Positions 49,752 to 62,057 of a DNA stretch of 64,000 nucleotides are shown piece after piece. Under the pieces are notes generated by a model. It did no database searches, was not told where the DNA came from, and saw only the letters and a program-made list of their open reading frames with translations. How positions within the stretch are numbered: position 1 is the stretch's first letter; each line of letters starts with the position of its first letter. Origin of the DNA: Stenotrophomonas cyclobalanopsidis (GTDB taxonomy: Bacteria; Pseudomonadota; Gammaproteobacteria; Xanthomonadales; Xanthomonadaceae); assembly GCF_008710035.1 (NCBI RefSeq), contig NZ_VYKI01000015.1:17578-81577 (forward strand), given 5' to 3'. The position numbers and the translations under genes were made by a program.

Positions 49752-49781
49752 AAGGCCCCGGAGCGATTCGGGGCCTTTTTT
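49752..49781 (+). terminator. Intrinsic terminator of the efflux operon
   Basis: A 9-bp stem (AAGGCCCCG with CGGGGCCTT), an 8-nt loop and a T-run reaching 49781, 22 bp after the RND stop. This is a classic rho-independent terminator. Confidence 0.92.
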
Positions 49782-49794
49782 GTTGCAGGTTTCT

Positions 49795-49852
49795 GTAGAG
49801 CCGAGCCCACGCTCGGTTGCTTTTAACCGAGCCGAGCATCGGCTCGGCTCTA
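49795..49852. repeat. Inverted pair of SMAG palindromes, GAGCCGAGC family
   Basis: Left element 49795-49818 (GTAG head, core GAGCCGAGCCCACGCTCGG) and right element 49829-49852 (CTAC end, core GCCGAGCATCGGCTCGGC) face each other across a short AT-rich spacer. They lie between the efflux terminator and the small membrane gene. Confidence 0.85.
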
Positions 49853-49869
49853 CAGGAAGCTCAAACTCC

Positions 49870-50157
49870 TCAGCGCAGCAGCGCGATCACCGCGCACACC
49901 ACCACGATCACCAGCGCAACCCACTGCATCGGCACGAAGAAGAAATGATGCGGCGCCGCTTCGCCCTTCTGTCGCGGCGTGCGGTTCAGCCACAGGCCCA
50001 TCAGCACGTTCACGCCGGCACCGATTCCACCACCCAGCAGCACCTGCTGCAGCGGGATGTTGCCCTTCGGGCCTTCGTGCGGGAAGAAGTACGCCAGCAG
50101 CAGGATCACCGCGATCGGTGTCACCAGCGTCATGAATCCCCAACCGCGATAGATCAT
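49870..50157 (-). CDS. Small membrane protein
   Basis: A 95-residue protein with three hydrophobic segments (about 9-25, 37-56 and 77-94). The first contains TPIAVILLLAYFF and the last VALVIVVVCAVIALL. The start at 50157 (MIYRGWGFM) has CGGAG upstream. It resembles small uncharacterised integral membrane proteins of xanthomonads. Palindrome pairs lie on both sides. Function unknown. Confidence 0.75.
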   Translation of the reverse strand: MIYRGWGFMTLVTPIAVILLLAYFFPHEGPKGNIPLQQVLLGGGIGAGVNVLMGLWLNRTPRQKGEAAPHHFFFVPMQWVALVIVVVCAVIALLR

Positions 50158-50219
50158 CGTGCAGCTCCGTGCAAAGAGGGGCTGCATTGTAGCGGGGCTT
50201 TTGCGCGCGATCGCTTTCT

Positions 50220-50277
50220 GTAGAGCCGAGCCCATGCTCGGCTCTTGTACCGGAGCCGAGCATGGGCTCGGCTCTAC
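50220..50277. repeat. Inverted pair of SMAG palindromes, GAGCCGAGCATGGGCTCGG family
   Basis: Element 50220-50243 (GTAG head) faces element 50253-50277 (CTAC end, arms GAGCCGAGC and GCTCGGCTC). The pair matches that at 49795-49852, so two near-identical BIMEs bracket the small membrane gene. Confidence 0.87.
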
Positions 50278-50328
50278 AGAGATCCAATGCCACTGCGCAT
50301 CCACATGCGGCGGCGCGTCCGCTTGAAC

Positions 50329-51477
50329 TCAGCGCAGGCCCGTCTCGTTGCGGGCAATCACCAGGCGCTGGATTTCCGAGGTGCCTTCGTAGATCTCGGT
50401 GATCTTGGCATCACGGAAGTAACGCTCCAGCGGCATTTCCTTGGAATAGCCCATGCCACCGTGGATCTGCACGGCCTGATGGGTGATCCACATCGCGGCT
50501 TCCGAGGCAGTCAGCTTGGCAATGGCCGCTTCGTTGCTGAAGCGCTTGCCTTCGCCCTTCACCCACGCCGCGCGCAGGGTCAGCAGCAGCGCTGCATCCA
50601 GCTTGCACTTCATGTCGGCAATCTTCGCCTGGGTCATTTGGAAGGTGCCGATGGCGGCGCCGAAGGCCTTGCGGTCTTTCACGTATTCCAGGGTCGCTTC
50701 ATAGGCGGCACGGGCGATGCCGATGGCCTGCGAGGCGATGCCGATGCGGCCGGCGTCAAGCACGCCCATGGCGATCTTGAAGCCCTCGCCTTCCTGGCCA
50801 AGCACGTCGTCGGCCTGGGCCACGTAGTCGTTGAACTCGATCTCGCAGGTGGCCGAGGCACGAATGCCCAGCTTCGGCTCGGTCTTGCCGCGGCCGAAGC
50901 CGGCGTTGTCGGTGTCGATCAGGAAGGCGGTGATGCCGCGCGCGCCCTTGTCCGGCTCGCTCATCGCGAACAGCACGATGTACCTGGCCACCGGGCCGGA
51001 GGTGATCCAGCTCTTCTTGCCGTTGATGACATAGGTGCCGTCGGCCTGCTTGACCGCGCGGCAGCGCATGGCCGTGGCATCCGAACCGGACTGCGGCTCG
51101 GTCAGGGCGAACGCACCGATGGCCTCGCCTTCGGCGATCGCGCGCACGTACTTCTGCTTCTGCGCCTCGCTGCCATGGGTCAGGATGCCGTTGCAGAACA
51201 GCGAATTGTTGACCGACATGATGGTCGAGTGCGCCGCGTCACCGGCGGCGACTTCCACCATCGCCAGCACGTAGGCCACCGGGTCCATGCCCGCGCCGCC
51301 GTATTCGGTCGGCACTTCGATGCCCATCAGGCCGTTTTCGCCCAGCAGCCGGATGTTTTCAAGCGGGAATTCGCCGGTGCGGTCATGGTGCTCCGCGCTC
51401 GGGGCGATCTTCTCCTGCGCGATGCGCCGCGCCACGTCCTGCAGCATCAACTGCTCTTCAGTAAAGCTGAAATCCAC
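50329..51477 (-). CDS. Acyl-CoA dehydrogenase
   Basis: An FAD enzyme of 382 residues for the first step of acyl-CoA beta-oxidation, of the short/branched-chain type. Motifs are FALTEPQSGSDATAMR (FAD and substrate), ITSGPVARYIVLFAM and the C-terminal QIHGGMGYSKEMPLERYFRDAKI. The catalytic Glu is in IYEGTSEIQRLVIARNE. The start is the GTG at 51477, chosen because GGGAGG lies 5 nt before it; this gives the standard N-terminus (V/M)DFSFTEEQLMLQDV. No other beta-oxidation gene is adjacent. Confidence 0.93.
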   Translation of the reverse strand: MDFSFTEEQLMLQDVARRIAQEKIAPSAEHHDRTGEFPLENIRLLGENGLMGIEVPTEYGGAGMDPVAYVLAMVEVAAGDAAHSTIMSVNNSLFCNGILTHGSEAQKQKYVRAIAEGEAIGAFALTEPQSGSDATAMRCRAVKQADGTYVINGKKSWITSGPVARYIVLFAMSEPDKGARGITAFLIDTDNAGFGRGKTEPKLGIRASATCEIEFNDYVAQADDVLGQEGEGFKIAMGVLDAGRIGIASQAIGIARAAYEATLEYVKDRKAFGAAIGTFQMTQAKIADMKCKLDAALLLTLRAAWVKGEGKRFSNEAAIAKLTASEAAMWITHQAVQIHGGMGYSKEMPLERYFRDAKITEIYEGTSEIQRLVIARNETGLR

Positions 51478-51610
51478 AACACCCTCCCAGGTACATGATG
51501 ATAGGGGCCACGCACAGCGCGACCAAGTGGCTCGATTGTACCGGGGCCGGGCAACGGCGGCTGACTTGGAGGGTGTTGCGGCTTGACCGGAACCGCTGCC
51601 GTCGGCGAAT

Positions 51611-51638
51611 ATATCTCTATATCGCGATAGGTAGATAT
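51611..51638 (+). promoter_or_regulatory. Operator palindrome of the sahR-metH operon
   Basis: A 28-bp near-palindrome centred on TATCGCGATA (51620-51629) with outer arms ATATCT (51611-51616) and AGATAT (51633-51638); 22 of 28 positions are symmetric. It is AT-rich in a very GC-rich neighbourhood and ends 2 bp before the ATG of the ArsR-type regulator. It thus covers the presumed promoter and ribosome binding site, which fits autorepression. Confidence 0.7.
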
Positions 51639-51640
51639 TT

Positions 51641-52570
51641 ATGGATCTGGAAGACTGGTCGACCCGCCTGAAGGTGTTCGCCGACGCCACCCGCGTGCGC
51701 CTGCTGGCGCTGCTGGAACAGGAAGAGCTGACCGTGGCCGAGCTGTCGGCGATCACCCGGTTGGCGCAGCCGCGGGTGTCGACCCACCTGGCGCGCCTGA
51801 AGGAAGCTGGCCTGGTCCGCGACCGCCGTGCCGGCGTGTCGGCCTATTACCGCTTCGACGATGCCCAGCTGGACCCGGCGCAGCGCGCATTGTGGCATGC
51901 CTTGAGCAACGGAAGCGATGACCCGCTGCTGCGCCAGGATGCTGAACGCGTCGCTGCGGTGATGGCCAGCCGCGCCGCCGACCAGAACTGGGCCGACAGC
52001 GTCGCCGGCGACATGGAGCGCCACTACTCGCCGGGACGCACCTGGGAAGCCCTGGCGCGCACCGCGCTGCCGCTGCTGGAAACCGGCGACGTGCTCGACA
52101 TCGCCTCCGGTGACGGCGTGCTGGCCGAACTGGTGGCACCGCACGCCAGCCGCTACGTCTGCATCGACACCAGCGCGCGCGTGGTGGCCGCCGCCAGCGA
52201 GCGCCTGCGCCGCCTGCCCAACGTGGAGGTGCGCGAGGGCGACATGCACGCCCTGCCCTTCAAGGACGGCAGCTTCGACCTGGTGGTGCTGATGCACGCC
52301 CTGACCTACGCCAGCAAGCCGGCGCAGGCCGTGGCCGAATCTGCGCGCGTGCTGCGCCCGGGCGGCCGCCTGCTGCTGTGCAGCCTGGCCCGCCACGAGC
52401 ACAAGGCCGCGGTGGAAGCCTATGGCCACGTCAACCTCGGCTTCAGCGACAAGGAGCTGCGCAGGTTCGTCGACAAGGCCGGCCTGCAGGTCTCCAGCCT
52501 GGAAACCGTGACCCGCGAAAAACGCCCGCCGCATTTCGAAGTCATCTCGCTGATCGCCAACAAGCCCTGA
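51641..52570 (+). CDS. sahR: ArsR-type regulator fused to a SAM-binding methyltransferase domain (SahR-like)
   Basis: A 309-residue fusion. The N-terminal winged helix (about 1-85) shows [20 protein letters not shown] and [17 protein letters not shown]. The C-terminal class I methyltransferase fold (about 125-305) has [15 protein letters not shown] as motif I and [10 protein letters not shown] later. This matches SahR, an ArsR-family sensor of S-adenosylhomocysteine that controls the methionine cycle in Proteobacteria. It lacks the metal-binding Cys motif of ArsR. The metH1 gene follows after 7 bp and the strong palindrome lies directly upstream, so it probably represses its own operon until SAH accumulates. 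Confidence 0.85.
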   Translation: MDLEDWSTRLKVFADATRVRLLALLEQEELTVAELSAITRLAQPRVSTHLARLKEAGLVRDRRAGVSAYYRFDDAQLDPAQRALWHALSNGSDDPLLRQDAERVAAVMASRAADQNWADSVAGDMERHYSPGRTWEALARTALPLLETGDVLDIASGDGVLAELVAPHASRYVCIDTSARVVAAASERLRRLPNVEVREGDMHALPFKDGSFDLVVLMHALTYASKPAQAVAESARVLRPGGRLLLCSLARHEHKAAVEAYGHVNLGFSDKELRRFVDKAGLQVSSLETVTREKRPPHFEVISLIANKP

Positions 52571-52577
52571 GGTCGCC

Positions 52578-53668
52578 GTGTCCGCCCTGCCCTGGCTGCA
52601 TCCCGAACGTGCCCATGCCCTGCTTGCCGCACTGCGCGAGCGCATCCTGATCATCGACGGTGCGATGGGCACGATGATCCAGCGCCATGACCTGCAGGAA
52701 GACGATTACCGCGGCCAGCGTTTCGCCGGCGGCTACGACCACGACCATGGCCCCGGTTGCGACCATGCCGCGCCGGGAGGCTACGACCTGAAGGGCAACA
52801 ACGACCTGCTGCTCCTCACCCGGCCGCAGGTCATTGGTGACATCCACACCGCCTACCTGCAGGCCGGCGCGGACTTGGTGGAAACCAACACGTTCAACGC
52901 GACCTCGGTCAGCCAGGCCGACTACCACCTCGAACACCTGGTGTACGAGCTGAACAAGGCCGGCGCCGCCGTTGCCCGTGCCTGCTGCGATGCCGTCCAA
53001 GCGACCACGCCGGACAAGCCGCGCTTCGTCATCGGCGTGATCGGGCCGACCAGCCGCACCGCCTCGATCAGCCCCGACGTGAACGATCCCGGCTTCCGCA
53101 ACACCAGTTTCGACGAGTTGCGCGACACCTACCGCGAAGCCATCGAAGGCCTGATCGATGGTGGCGCCGACACCCTGATGGTCGAGACCATCTTCGACAC
53201 GCTCAACGCCAAGGCCGCGCTGTATGCGCTGGAAGAGGCCTTCGATGCGCGCGGCGCGCGCCTGCCGGTGATGATCTCCGGCACCATCACCGACGCCTCC
53301 GGCCGCACCCTGTCGGGGCAGACCGCCGATGCCTTCCATGCCTCGCTGGCCCACGCGCGCCCGCTGTCGATCGGCCTGAACTGCGCGCTGGGCGCCGATG
53401 CCATGCGCCCGCACGTGGAAACCCTGTCCCAGGTGGCCGACTGCCATGTCAGCGCGCACCCCAATGCCGGCCTGCCCAATGCCTTCGGCGAGTACGACGA
53501 GACGCCCGGGGAAATGGCCGCCACCCTGCGCGGCTTTGCCGAGGATGGCCTGCTGAACCTGGTGGGTGGCTGCTGCGGCTCCACGCCGGACCACATCCGC
53601 GCCATCGCCGAGGCCGTGGCCGGCCTGCCGCCGCGCGCCCTGCCCGGCGCACAGGAGCAGCAGGCCGC

Positions 53669-53672
<4 letters not shown>
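52578..53672 (+). CDS. metH: Methionine synthase, homocysteine-binding module (split MetH)
   Basis: The N-terminal part of cobalamin-dependent methionine synthase as a separate protein of 364 residues. Homocysteine is bound through Zn held by Cys269 (SIGLNCALG) and Cys332/Cys333 ([12 protein letters not shown]). The opening [17 protein letters not shown] is typical. Compared with E. coli MetH it has a His/Asp/Cys-rich insertion at about residues 51-69 ([13 protein letters not shown]) before [12 protein letters not shown] start. Its stop overlaps the start of the second MetH gene by 4 bp (ATGA), so both halves are made together. Confidence 0.94.
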
Positions 53673-56353
<2,681 letters not shown>

Positions 56354-56360
56354 GGCGGTG

Positions 56361-56415
56361 GCGCCGGGCCACGCCCGGCGTATCTCAACCTCCGCCGGGC
56401 ATGGCCCGGCGCTAT
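56361..56415. repeat. Degenerate SMAG pair, CGCCGGGC-GCCCGGCG family
   Basis: Two palindromes (56361-56380 and 56393-56415) lie between metH and the MFS gene. The second ends in CTAT instead of CTAC, so the GTAG head is decayed. Confidence 0.7.
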
Positions 56416-56432
56416 CGTGCATGATTCCCGCG

Positions 56433-57620
56433 ATGACCGTTCCCGCTGCCCGCCTGTCCAGCTTCTACCTGTTCTATTACGCGGCGCTGGGCGCCTTCAC
56501 GCCGTACTGGAGCCTGTTCCTGACCGCGCGCGGGATGAGCGTCACCGCCATCAGCGTGATGATGGGCCTGTGGTACGCCACCCGCGTGATCGCGCCCAGC
56601 ACCTGGACCACGCTGGCCGCCGCCTCGCCGCGCCCGATCCGCCTGCTGCGGCTCGGCTGCGTGCTGACGCTGCTCAGTTTCGCCGTGTTCCTGCTGCCGC
56701 TGCCGCAGCCGTGGATGTACCCGGCGATGGTGGTGTTCTGCTTCTTCTACAACGCGGTGATGCCGCAGTTCGAGTCGATCACCCTCACCCACCTGGGCAG
56801 CGACAGCCACCGCTATGGGCTGATCCGTGTCTGGGGTTCGCTGGGCTTCATCGCCATCGTCACGCTGTTCGGCTGGCTGATCGAAGGCGATGGCAGCGGC
56901 AACCGCGCCGGGCTGCTGCCATCGATGATGCTGCCGCTGTTCGCCCTGCTGGTGGTCTCGGCCTTCAACAACCAGTACGCGCGCGATATCGGCAAGGCCG
57001 AGGGCGATGCCAGCGGCTTCTGGCAGATCGTGCGCCGCCCGCCGGTGCTGGCGTTCTTCCTGGCCGCCTTCATGGAACAACTGTCATTCGGGCCGTACTA
57101 CACGTTCTTCTCGGTCTACATGGACCACCACGGCTACCGCACTTCCACCCTCGGCCTGCTGTGGACCATCGGCGTGGTGTTCGAGGTGGGCGTGTTCTTC
57201 ACCATCGGCCGCTTCTTCCGCCGCTACGACGCCAGCTGGATGCTGCTGATCGCGCTGGTCAGTTCCTGCCTGCGCTGGGCGGTCACCGCGCTGTTCCCGG
57301 AAAACCTGCCGGTGATGCTGGTGGCGCAGACCGCACACGCGCTGGGCTTCGCCGCGTTCTTCGCCGCGGCCATGCAGATGCTGGCAACTTACTTCCCCGG
57401 CCGCCTCAACGGCCATGGCCAGGGCCTGCTGTACGGCTTCTCGTCCGGTGTCGGCGGCGTGCTGGGTGCCCTCATCGCCGGCCAGCTGTGGACCATCGAC
57501 AACGGCCGCACCGCGTTCCTGGCCGGCAGCGGCTTCGCCCTGATCGGCGCCCTGTTGTGCTTCTTCGCGCTGAGCCTGCCGTTGATCCGCGCGCGACGCC
57601 GCGTCGCCCGCGCGGAGTGA
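56433..57620 (+). CDS. MFS transporter, HcaT-like
   Basis: A major facilitator of about 395 residues with 12 predicted helices, closest in style to the HcaT/phenylpropionate and nucleoside-symporter type. Characteristic parts are LSSFYLFYYAALGAFTPYWSLFL, RVWGSLGFIAIVTLFGWL, and PYYTFFSVYMDHHGYRTSTLG. The ATG at 56433 is preferred over one at 56421; neither has a good ribosome binding site. It is convergent with the acyltransferase gene (14 bp gap). The substrate is not readable. Confidence 0.87.
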   Translation: MTVPAARLSSFYLFYYAALGAFTPYWSLFLTARGMSVTAISVMMGLWYATRVIAPSTWTTLAAASPRPIRLLRLGCVLTLLSFAVFLLPLPQPWMYPAMVVFCFFYNAVMPQFESITLTHLGSDSHRYGLIRVWGSLGFIAIVTLFGWLIEGDGSGNRAGLLPSMMLPLFALLVVSAFNNQYARDIGKAEGDASGFWQIVRRPPVLAFFLAAFMEQLSFGPYYTFFSVYMDHHGYRTSTLGLLWTIGVVFEVGVFFTIGRFFRRYDASWMLLIALVSSCLRWAVTALFPENLPVMLVAQTAHALGFAAFFAAAMQMLATYFPGRLNGHGQGLLYGFSSGVGGVLGALIAGQLWTIDNGRTAFLAGSGFALIGALLCFFALSLPLIRARRRVARAE

Positions 57621-57634
57621 ACCCCATGCCCGTT

Positions 57635-59707
57635 TCAGGGCTGGCGCAGGACTTTCTGCAGTGACGGCAGCAGCACGCGGTTGCCATAACCACTGACGTG
57701 GTCGCCATCGAAGTACAGCGGCCGGCCATCGCGCTGTGCCGGGCACAGGGAGTCATCACACAGCACCGGCAGCGGGTCCCACATCACCGCACCCGGCAGG
57801 CCATCAACCACCTGCTGCAGGCTGCCGAGCATGGGCGCACGCAGCGCCTCCATGTCCGCGCGGGTGCTGACCAGTCCATTGCGGCAGACTTCATTGTCGG
57901 CGTTGAACGCATCCGAACACCGATATGGCGGTGCTGGCAGCACCGGCTTGGGTGCCTCCATCACGATGCGCACGCCGCGCTCGGCCAATGGCTTCCATTG
58001 GGCGATCGCCTGGGCTACCTCTGCGTCACGGCCTGCGGCCGCCTCCGGCGTGCGTTCTCCCGCGAGCTGCGCCGCGGCATCGAACAGCACGAACTGGTCG
58101 GACAGGCGCGGAACGCGAAGTGACACCAGCACCACCACATCGCCGGGCTGCGCCCTCTGGCTGATGTCGGCGAACACGGCCGCGTCGAAGGCTTCGCAGC
58201 CTGCGCCCGCTCCGCGCCACTTCTGCAGGCTGACCTGCGGGCAGCCCCCTCGGCCATACAGCGACACCTGCGCACCGGAATCCAGCGCCAGCCGCTGCAG
58301 CAGCTCGATGTAGGCCATGGCATGCGAATCGCCGGCCACGAACACACGGGCGGGTGCGGCCGCGGGGACAGGGCGATCACAGCGCCCGCGCGCGTAGGTG
58401 CGGGCACTGCCCCCTTCGAAGCGATGTTTGCCGGTGACCAGCGCGCACTCCGGGAAATCATCGGCTACGCTCCTGCTGCTGGCGTACCAGTCCGCTGCAT
58501 TGCGGCTGACGGTGCTGAATGACAGCAGCGATGCCTGCGAGTACAGCAGCATCTGCAGGGCGCCGGCCAGCAAGAGCGCGGCAGCGCCACCGGCCACCCA
58601 GCGCAGCGACGTCGCGCGCGGCGCCAGCGATCCACGGAAGGGCTGTTCCACCCAGCGCCACGACAACCAGGACAGCAGCGCCACCAGCAACGTCGCCGAA
58701 AGCATCTGCAGCGGTGTTTCCAGGCCTACGGTCCAGCGCATCAGCACGAACACCGGCCAATGCCAGAGGTAGAGCGAGTAGGACAGCAGGCCGATGCGAC
58801 GCATGGGCGCGCTGGCCAGCACGCGGCCGATCCAGGCCTGCGGATGGTGGTGCAGCGACCACAGCAGGCCCGCCGTGGCGAATGCCGGCAGCAGCCCATC
58901 GGGCCACGGTGAGTGTCCAGCGCGCGCGGTCCACAACGCCCAGCCCAGCAGGGCCAGCGACAGCGCGGCCAGCAGCGAGAACACCCACGCACCACGGGCC
59001 AGCGAGCGCTGGGTCAGCCGGTCGAGGGATGCGCGCACATGCAGCAGCTGGAACAGCAGCACGCCCACGCCCAGCTGCCACAACCGCGTGGTCGTGGCGT
59101 AGAACGCCCAGGACGGCGGCACGTCGCGCAGGCCCAGCACCGCCGCATGCAGCAGCGATGCCGCGCTGACCAGCAGGAACAGGCCCAGACTCAGCCCGCG
59201 CCCACGTGCGCCCCGTGCCCAGGCCAGGAACAACAGCGGGAACAGCAGGTAGAACTGCTCTTCCACGCCCAATGACCAAGTGTGGGTATAGGGATTGAAC
59301 TCGGCCTTGGGCGCGAAATAATCATTGCCGACCGCGGCCAGCACCCAGTTGCTGAGGCCGAAGAAGGCCATCAGGCCCGTCTTGTCACTGGCCTCGCTCA
59401 ACCACGATTCGGGAATGAACAGCACGCTGGCCACTGCAGTGACCAGCAGGCAGGTGACCAGGGCCGGGGCGATACGGCGGATGCGCCGCGCATAGAAGCG
59501 CAGCATCGAAGCACCCAGCGACAGTGGCGGCAGGCGATGCACCGACGCACTGACCACGAAACCGGAAATGACGAAAAACACGTCCACGCCGGTGAACCCG
59601 CCCGGCAGCCAGGCCGGGTCCAGGTGAAATACGATCACCGCCAATACGGCGATCGCGCGCAGTCCATCGATGTGCGGTACGTAACCGCGACCTGCCTCAG
59701 CCGTCAT
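57635..59707 (-). CDS. OafA/YrhL-type membrane acyltransferase with SGNH domain
   Basis: A 690-residue protein that O-acetylates a cell-surface glycan. The N-terminal acyltransferase-3 domain has about ten helices, with DGLRAIAVLAVIVFH (His28), FFVISGFVVS and HTWSLGVEEQFYLLFPLL. The C-terminal periplasmic SGNH domain has the nucleophile in VAGDSHAM (Ser about 461) and the acid/His pair in DGDHVSGYG (about 669-670). Two-domain proteins of this kind modify O-antigen or peptidoglycan-linked polymers. The presence of ugd in the same gene run fits envelope polysaccharide work, but the target is not known. Confidence 0.92.
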   Translation of the reverse strand: MTAEAGRGYVPHIDGLRAIAVLAVIVFHLDPAWLPGGFTGVDVFFVISGFVVSASVHRLPPLSLGASMLRFYARRIRRIAPALVTCLLVTAVASVLFIPESWLSEASDKTGLMAFFGLSNWVLAAVGNDYFAPKAEFNPYTHTWSLGVEEQFYLLFPLLFLAWARGARGRGLSLGLFLLVSAASLLHAAVLGLRDVPPSWAFYATTTRLWQLGVGVLLFQLLHVRASLDRLTQRSLARGAWVFSLLAALSLALLGWALWTARAGHSPWPDGLLPAFATAGLLWSLHHHPQAWIGRVLASAPMRRIGLLSYSLYLWHWPVFVLMRWTVGLETPLQMLSATLLVALLSWLSWRWVEQPFRGSLAPRATSLRWVAGGAAALLLAGALQMLLYSQASLLSFSTVSRNAADWYASSRSVADDFPECALVTGKHRFEGGSARTYARGRCDRPVPAAAPARVFVAGDSHAMAYIELLQRLALDSGAQVSLYGRGGCPQVSLQKWRGAGAGCEAFDAAVFADISQRAQPGDVVVLVSLRVPRLSDQFVLFDAAAQLAGERTPEAAAGRDAEVAQAIAQWKPLAERGVRIVMEAPKPVLPAPPYRCSDAFNADNEVCRNGLVSTRADMEALRAPMLGSLQQVVDGLPGAVMWDPLPVLCDDSLCPAQRDGRPLYFDGDHVSGYGNRVLLPSLQKVLRQP

Positions 59708-59759
59708 CCTGACCCTCCCACGACCGCCACGCCGGCGGACGTGGCAGCCACTAAATCCT

Positions 59760-60449
59760 TTACCAGACCAAATCGTCCGGCACCTGGAACTGCGGGTCCG
59801 CGTACGGATCTTCCTCGGCGGGCGCGTTCGGATCGACCTTCAGCGCCACCGACGCGGCGAACACCGCCTCGGACTGCGCCAGCAGCTCGGCGGTCACCAG
59901 CAGGTAACGGCCGTTGAGCTGGACCACGCCCAGCTCACCCGCATTGAGTGCGGTCAGCTGCGCGGCGGTCACGTAGATGCGCTTGATCTTGCCGCCATAC
60001 GGGAAGTGGCGGGCGATGTCGGCCGCCTCGTCATTGAGGCCCTTGTCCTTCAGCAGTTCTTCCAGCTTGGCCTTGGCCTCGCGGCGCTGGCGCGCTTCTT
60101 CCTGCTTCAGGCGCTCGGTCTCGATGCGCTCTTCCTTTTCCTTCTGCGCGCGGATGGCGTAGGCCTTGGCCAGGTCCATCTCTTCGGCCGTACGCGGCTT
60201 GCGCGGGCCCTGCTGGCCCGGGCCACGCGACTGGCCGGGCTTCCCGGGCTTGCCGGGGCCGCCATTACCGTGGCCACGACGCTCGCCAGGCGTGTGCTCG
60301 CCCTTGCCAGCGCCCTGCGGCTTTCCATTGCCATTGCCACCCTTGCCCTGCGGGCGGCCATCACGGCGGGGGCCATCATTCTTGCGTTCGGGCTTGGGTG
60401 CCGGCTTGAAGCCCAGGCCCATCAGCTGCTCGCGGAGGGTATCGCTCAT
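59760..60449 (-). CDS. DUF2058 family protein (YaiL-like)
   Basis: A 229-residue protein. The N-terminus (MSDTLREQLMGLGF) is typical of DUF2058. Then come a long Gly/Pro/Lys/Arg-rich disordered stretch (about 18-85), a charged helix (about 90-140, with KEKEERIETERLKQEEARQR) and a C-terminal globular domain with GGKIKRIYVTAAQL. The basic disordered part suggests nucleic acid contact. The function is uncertain. The disordered region is longer than in enterobacterial relatives. Confidence 0.85.
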   Translation of the reverse strand: MSDTLREQLMGLGFKPAPKPERKNDGPRRDGRPQGKGGNGNGKPQGAGKGEHTPGERRGHGNGGPGKPGKPGQSRGPGQQGPRKPRTAEEMDLAKAYAIRAQKEKEERIETERLKQEEARQRREAKAKLEELLKDKGLNDEAADIARHFPYGGKIKRIYVTAAQLTALNAGELGVVQLNGRYLLVTAELLAQSEAVFAASVALKVDPNAPAEEDPYADPQFQVPDDLVW

Positions 60450-60459
60450 AGGAATCAGA

Positions 60460-60699
60460 TCAGTAGTGCGGCGGCGGCGGTTCGCTCGCCGGATCAGAAG
60501 AATGCAATGCATTGCGGACCTTGCCCAGGTCTTCCAGCAGCACGCGCAGCACATCGGCATTACGGCTGCCCTGCATGCGTGCATCGGCCAGCGCATCGCT
60601 CAATTCGGCCAGCGCGTGTTCCTGGAAGGACACGCGCATTTCCAGTTCGACCAGGCGCGCTTCCAGCGCCTGCTCGCGTTCACTCGATAAATCAGACAT
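60460..60699 (-). CDS. slyX: SlyX protein
   Basis: A 79-residue coiled-coil protein of the SlyX family. The helix runs from about residue 8 to 65 ([27 protein letters not shown]), and the C-terminus is the usual PPPPHY. Its start lies inside the end of ugd (8 bp overlap). DUF2058 follows after 10 bp. Function not established in the family. Confidence 0.88.
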   Translation of the reverse strand: MSDLSSEREQALEARLVELEMRVSFQEHALAELSDALADARMQGSRNADVLRVLLEDLGKVRNALHSSDPASEPPPPHY

Positions 60700-62035
60700 G
60701 CAACGAACGTCCCCGGCCAATGCCGTAGTAAGCCAGACCGGCAGCCTCGACCTCGGACGGGTCGTACAGGTTGCGGCCATCAAACACCACCGCGTCCTGC
60801 AGCTGCGAATGCAGCGCCTGGAAATCGGGGCTGCGGAACTGCTTCCACTCGGTCACCACGACCACCGCATCGGCGCCCTGCAGTGCGTCTTCGACACTGC
60901 TGCAGAACACCAGGTCGTCGCGCGGGCCAAAGATGCGCTGCGCTTCATGGGCGGCTTCCGGGTCGTAGGCACGCACGTTCGCACCGGCGTCCCACAACTG
61001 GGCCAGCAGGCGGCGGCTGGAGGCCTCGCGCATGTCGTCGGTGTTCGGCTTGAAGGCCAGGCCCCACACCGCGAAGGTCTTCCCGCGCAGGCTGGCGTCC
61101 GCGCCGTAGTGGCGCTGGATGAGCTCGAACAGGTGGCCCTTCTGCGCCTCGTTGACCGCTTCGACCGCGTCCAGCAGCTTCGGCGCCAGGCCGTACTGCT
61201 GCGCGGTGCGGGCCAGCGCCTGCACGTCCTTGGGGAAGCACGAGCCACCGTAACCGGCGCCCGGGTAGATGAAATGCCAGCCGATGCGCGGGTCCGAACC
61301 GATGCCCTGGCGGACCTGCTCGATATCGGCGCCAACACGCTCGGCGATGTTGGCCATTTCGTTCATGAACGAAATCTTGGTGGCCAGCATCGCGTTGGCT
61401 GCGTACTTGGTCAGCTCGGCCGAACGCACGTCCATTTCCACCACGCGGTCGTGGTTGCGGTTGAACGGTGCGTACAGGCGGCGCATGACCGCCACCGACT
61501 CGGCGCTGGAGGCGCCGATGATGATGCGGTCGGGGCGCATGCAGTCCGCGACCGCATCGCCTTCCTTCAGGAACTCGGGGTTGGACACTACGTCGAAGGC
61601 GATGTCCGCGCCACGCGCAGCCAGCTCTTCAGCGATCGCCGCGCGCACCTTGTCGGCGGTGCCCACCGGCACCGTCGACTTGTTGACCACCACGGTCGGC
61701 ACGCTGATGTGCCGACCGATGGTGCGGGCCACGGCCAGCACGTACTGCAGGTCGGCGCTGCCATCCTCGTCCGGCGGCGTGCCGACGGCGATGAACACCA
61801 CCTGCCCGTGGCCGATGGCCGTTGCGGCATCAGTGGTGAACGCCAGCCGCGATGCGGCATGGTTGGCCTTCACCATCGGCTCCAGGCCCGGCTCGTAGAT
61901 CGGGATGACGCCCTGGTTGAGGCCATCGACCTTGGCCTGGTCGATGTCCACGCAGACGACCTGGTGGCCGGCATCGGCCAGGCAGGTCCCTGTCACCAGA
62001 CCGACGTAGCCGGTACCGAAAATCGCAACGCGCAT
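60692..62035 (-). CDS. ugd: UDP-glucose 6-dehydrogenase
   Basis: Converts UDP-glucose to UDP-glucuronate with two NAD; 447 residues. The N-terminal Rossmann motif is [12 protein letters not shown] and the catalytic Cys266 is in YGGSCFPKD. Other family parts are [19 protein letters not shown] and [15 protein letters not shown]. The product supplies glucuronate or pentose units for LPS and exopolysaccharide. The stop overlaps the slyX start. An FKBP gene lies 22 bp upstream in the same direction. Confidence 0.97.
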   Translation of the reverse strand: MRVAIFGTGYVGLVTGTCLADAGHQVVCVDIDQAKVDGLNQGVIPIYEPGLEPMVKANHAASRLAFTTDAATAIGHGQVVFIAVGTPPDEDGSADLQYVLAVARTIGRHISVPTVVVNKSTVPVGTADKVRAAIAEELAARGADIAFDVVSNPEFLKEGDAVADCMRPDRIIIGASSAESVAVMRRLYAPFNRNHDRVVEMDVRSAELTKYAANAMLATKISFMNEMANIAERVGADIEQVRQGIGSDPRIGWHFIYPGAGYGGSCFPKDVQALARTAQQYGLAPKLLDAVEAVNEAQKGHLFELIQRHYGADASLRGKTFAVWGLAFKPNTDDMREASSRRLLAQLWDAGANVRAYDPEAAHEAQRIFGPRDDLVFCSSVEDALQGADAVVVVTEWKQFRSPDFQALHSQLQDAVVFDGRNLYDPSEVEAAGLAYYGIGRGRSLHV

Positions 62036-62057
62036 GTCCGTGCTGACTCCTGGCGGC

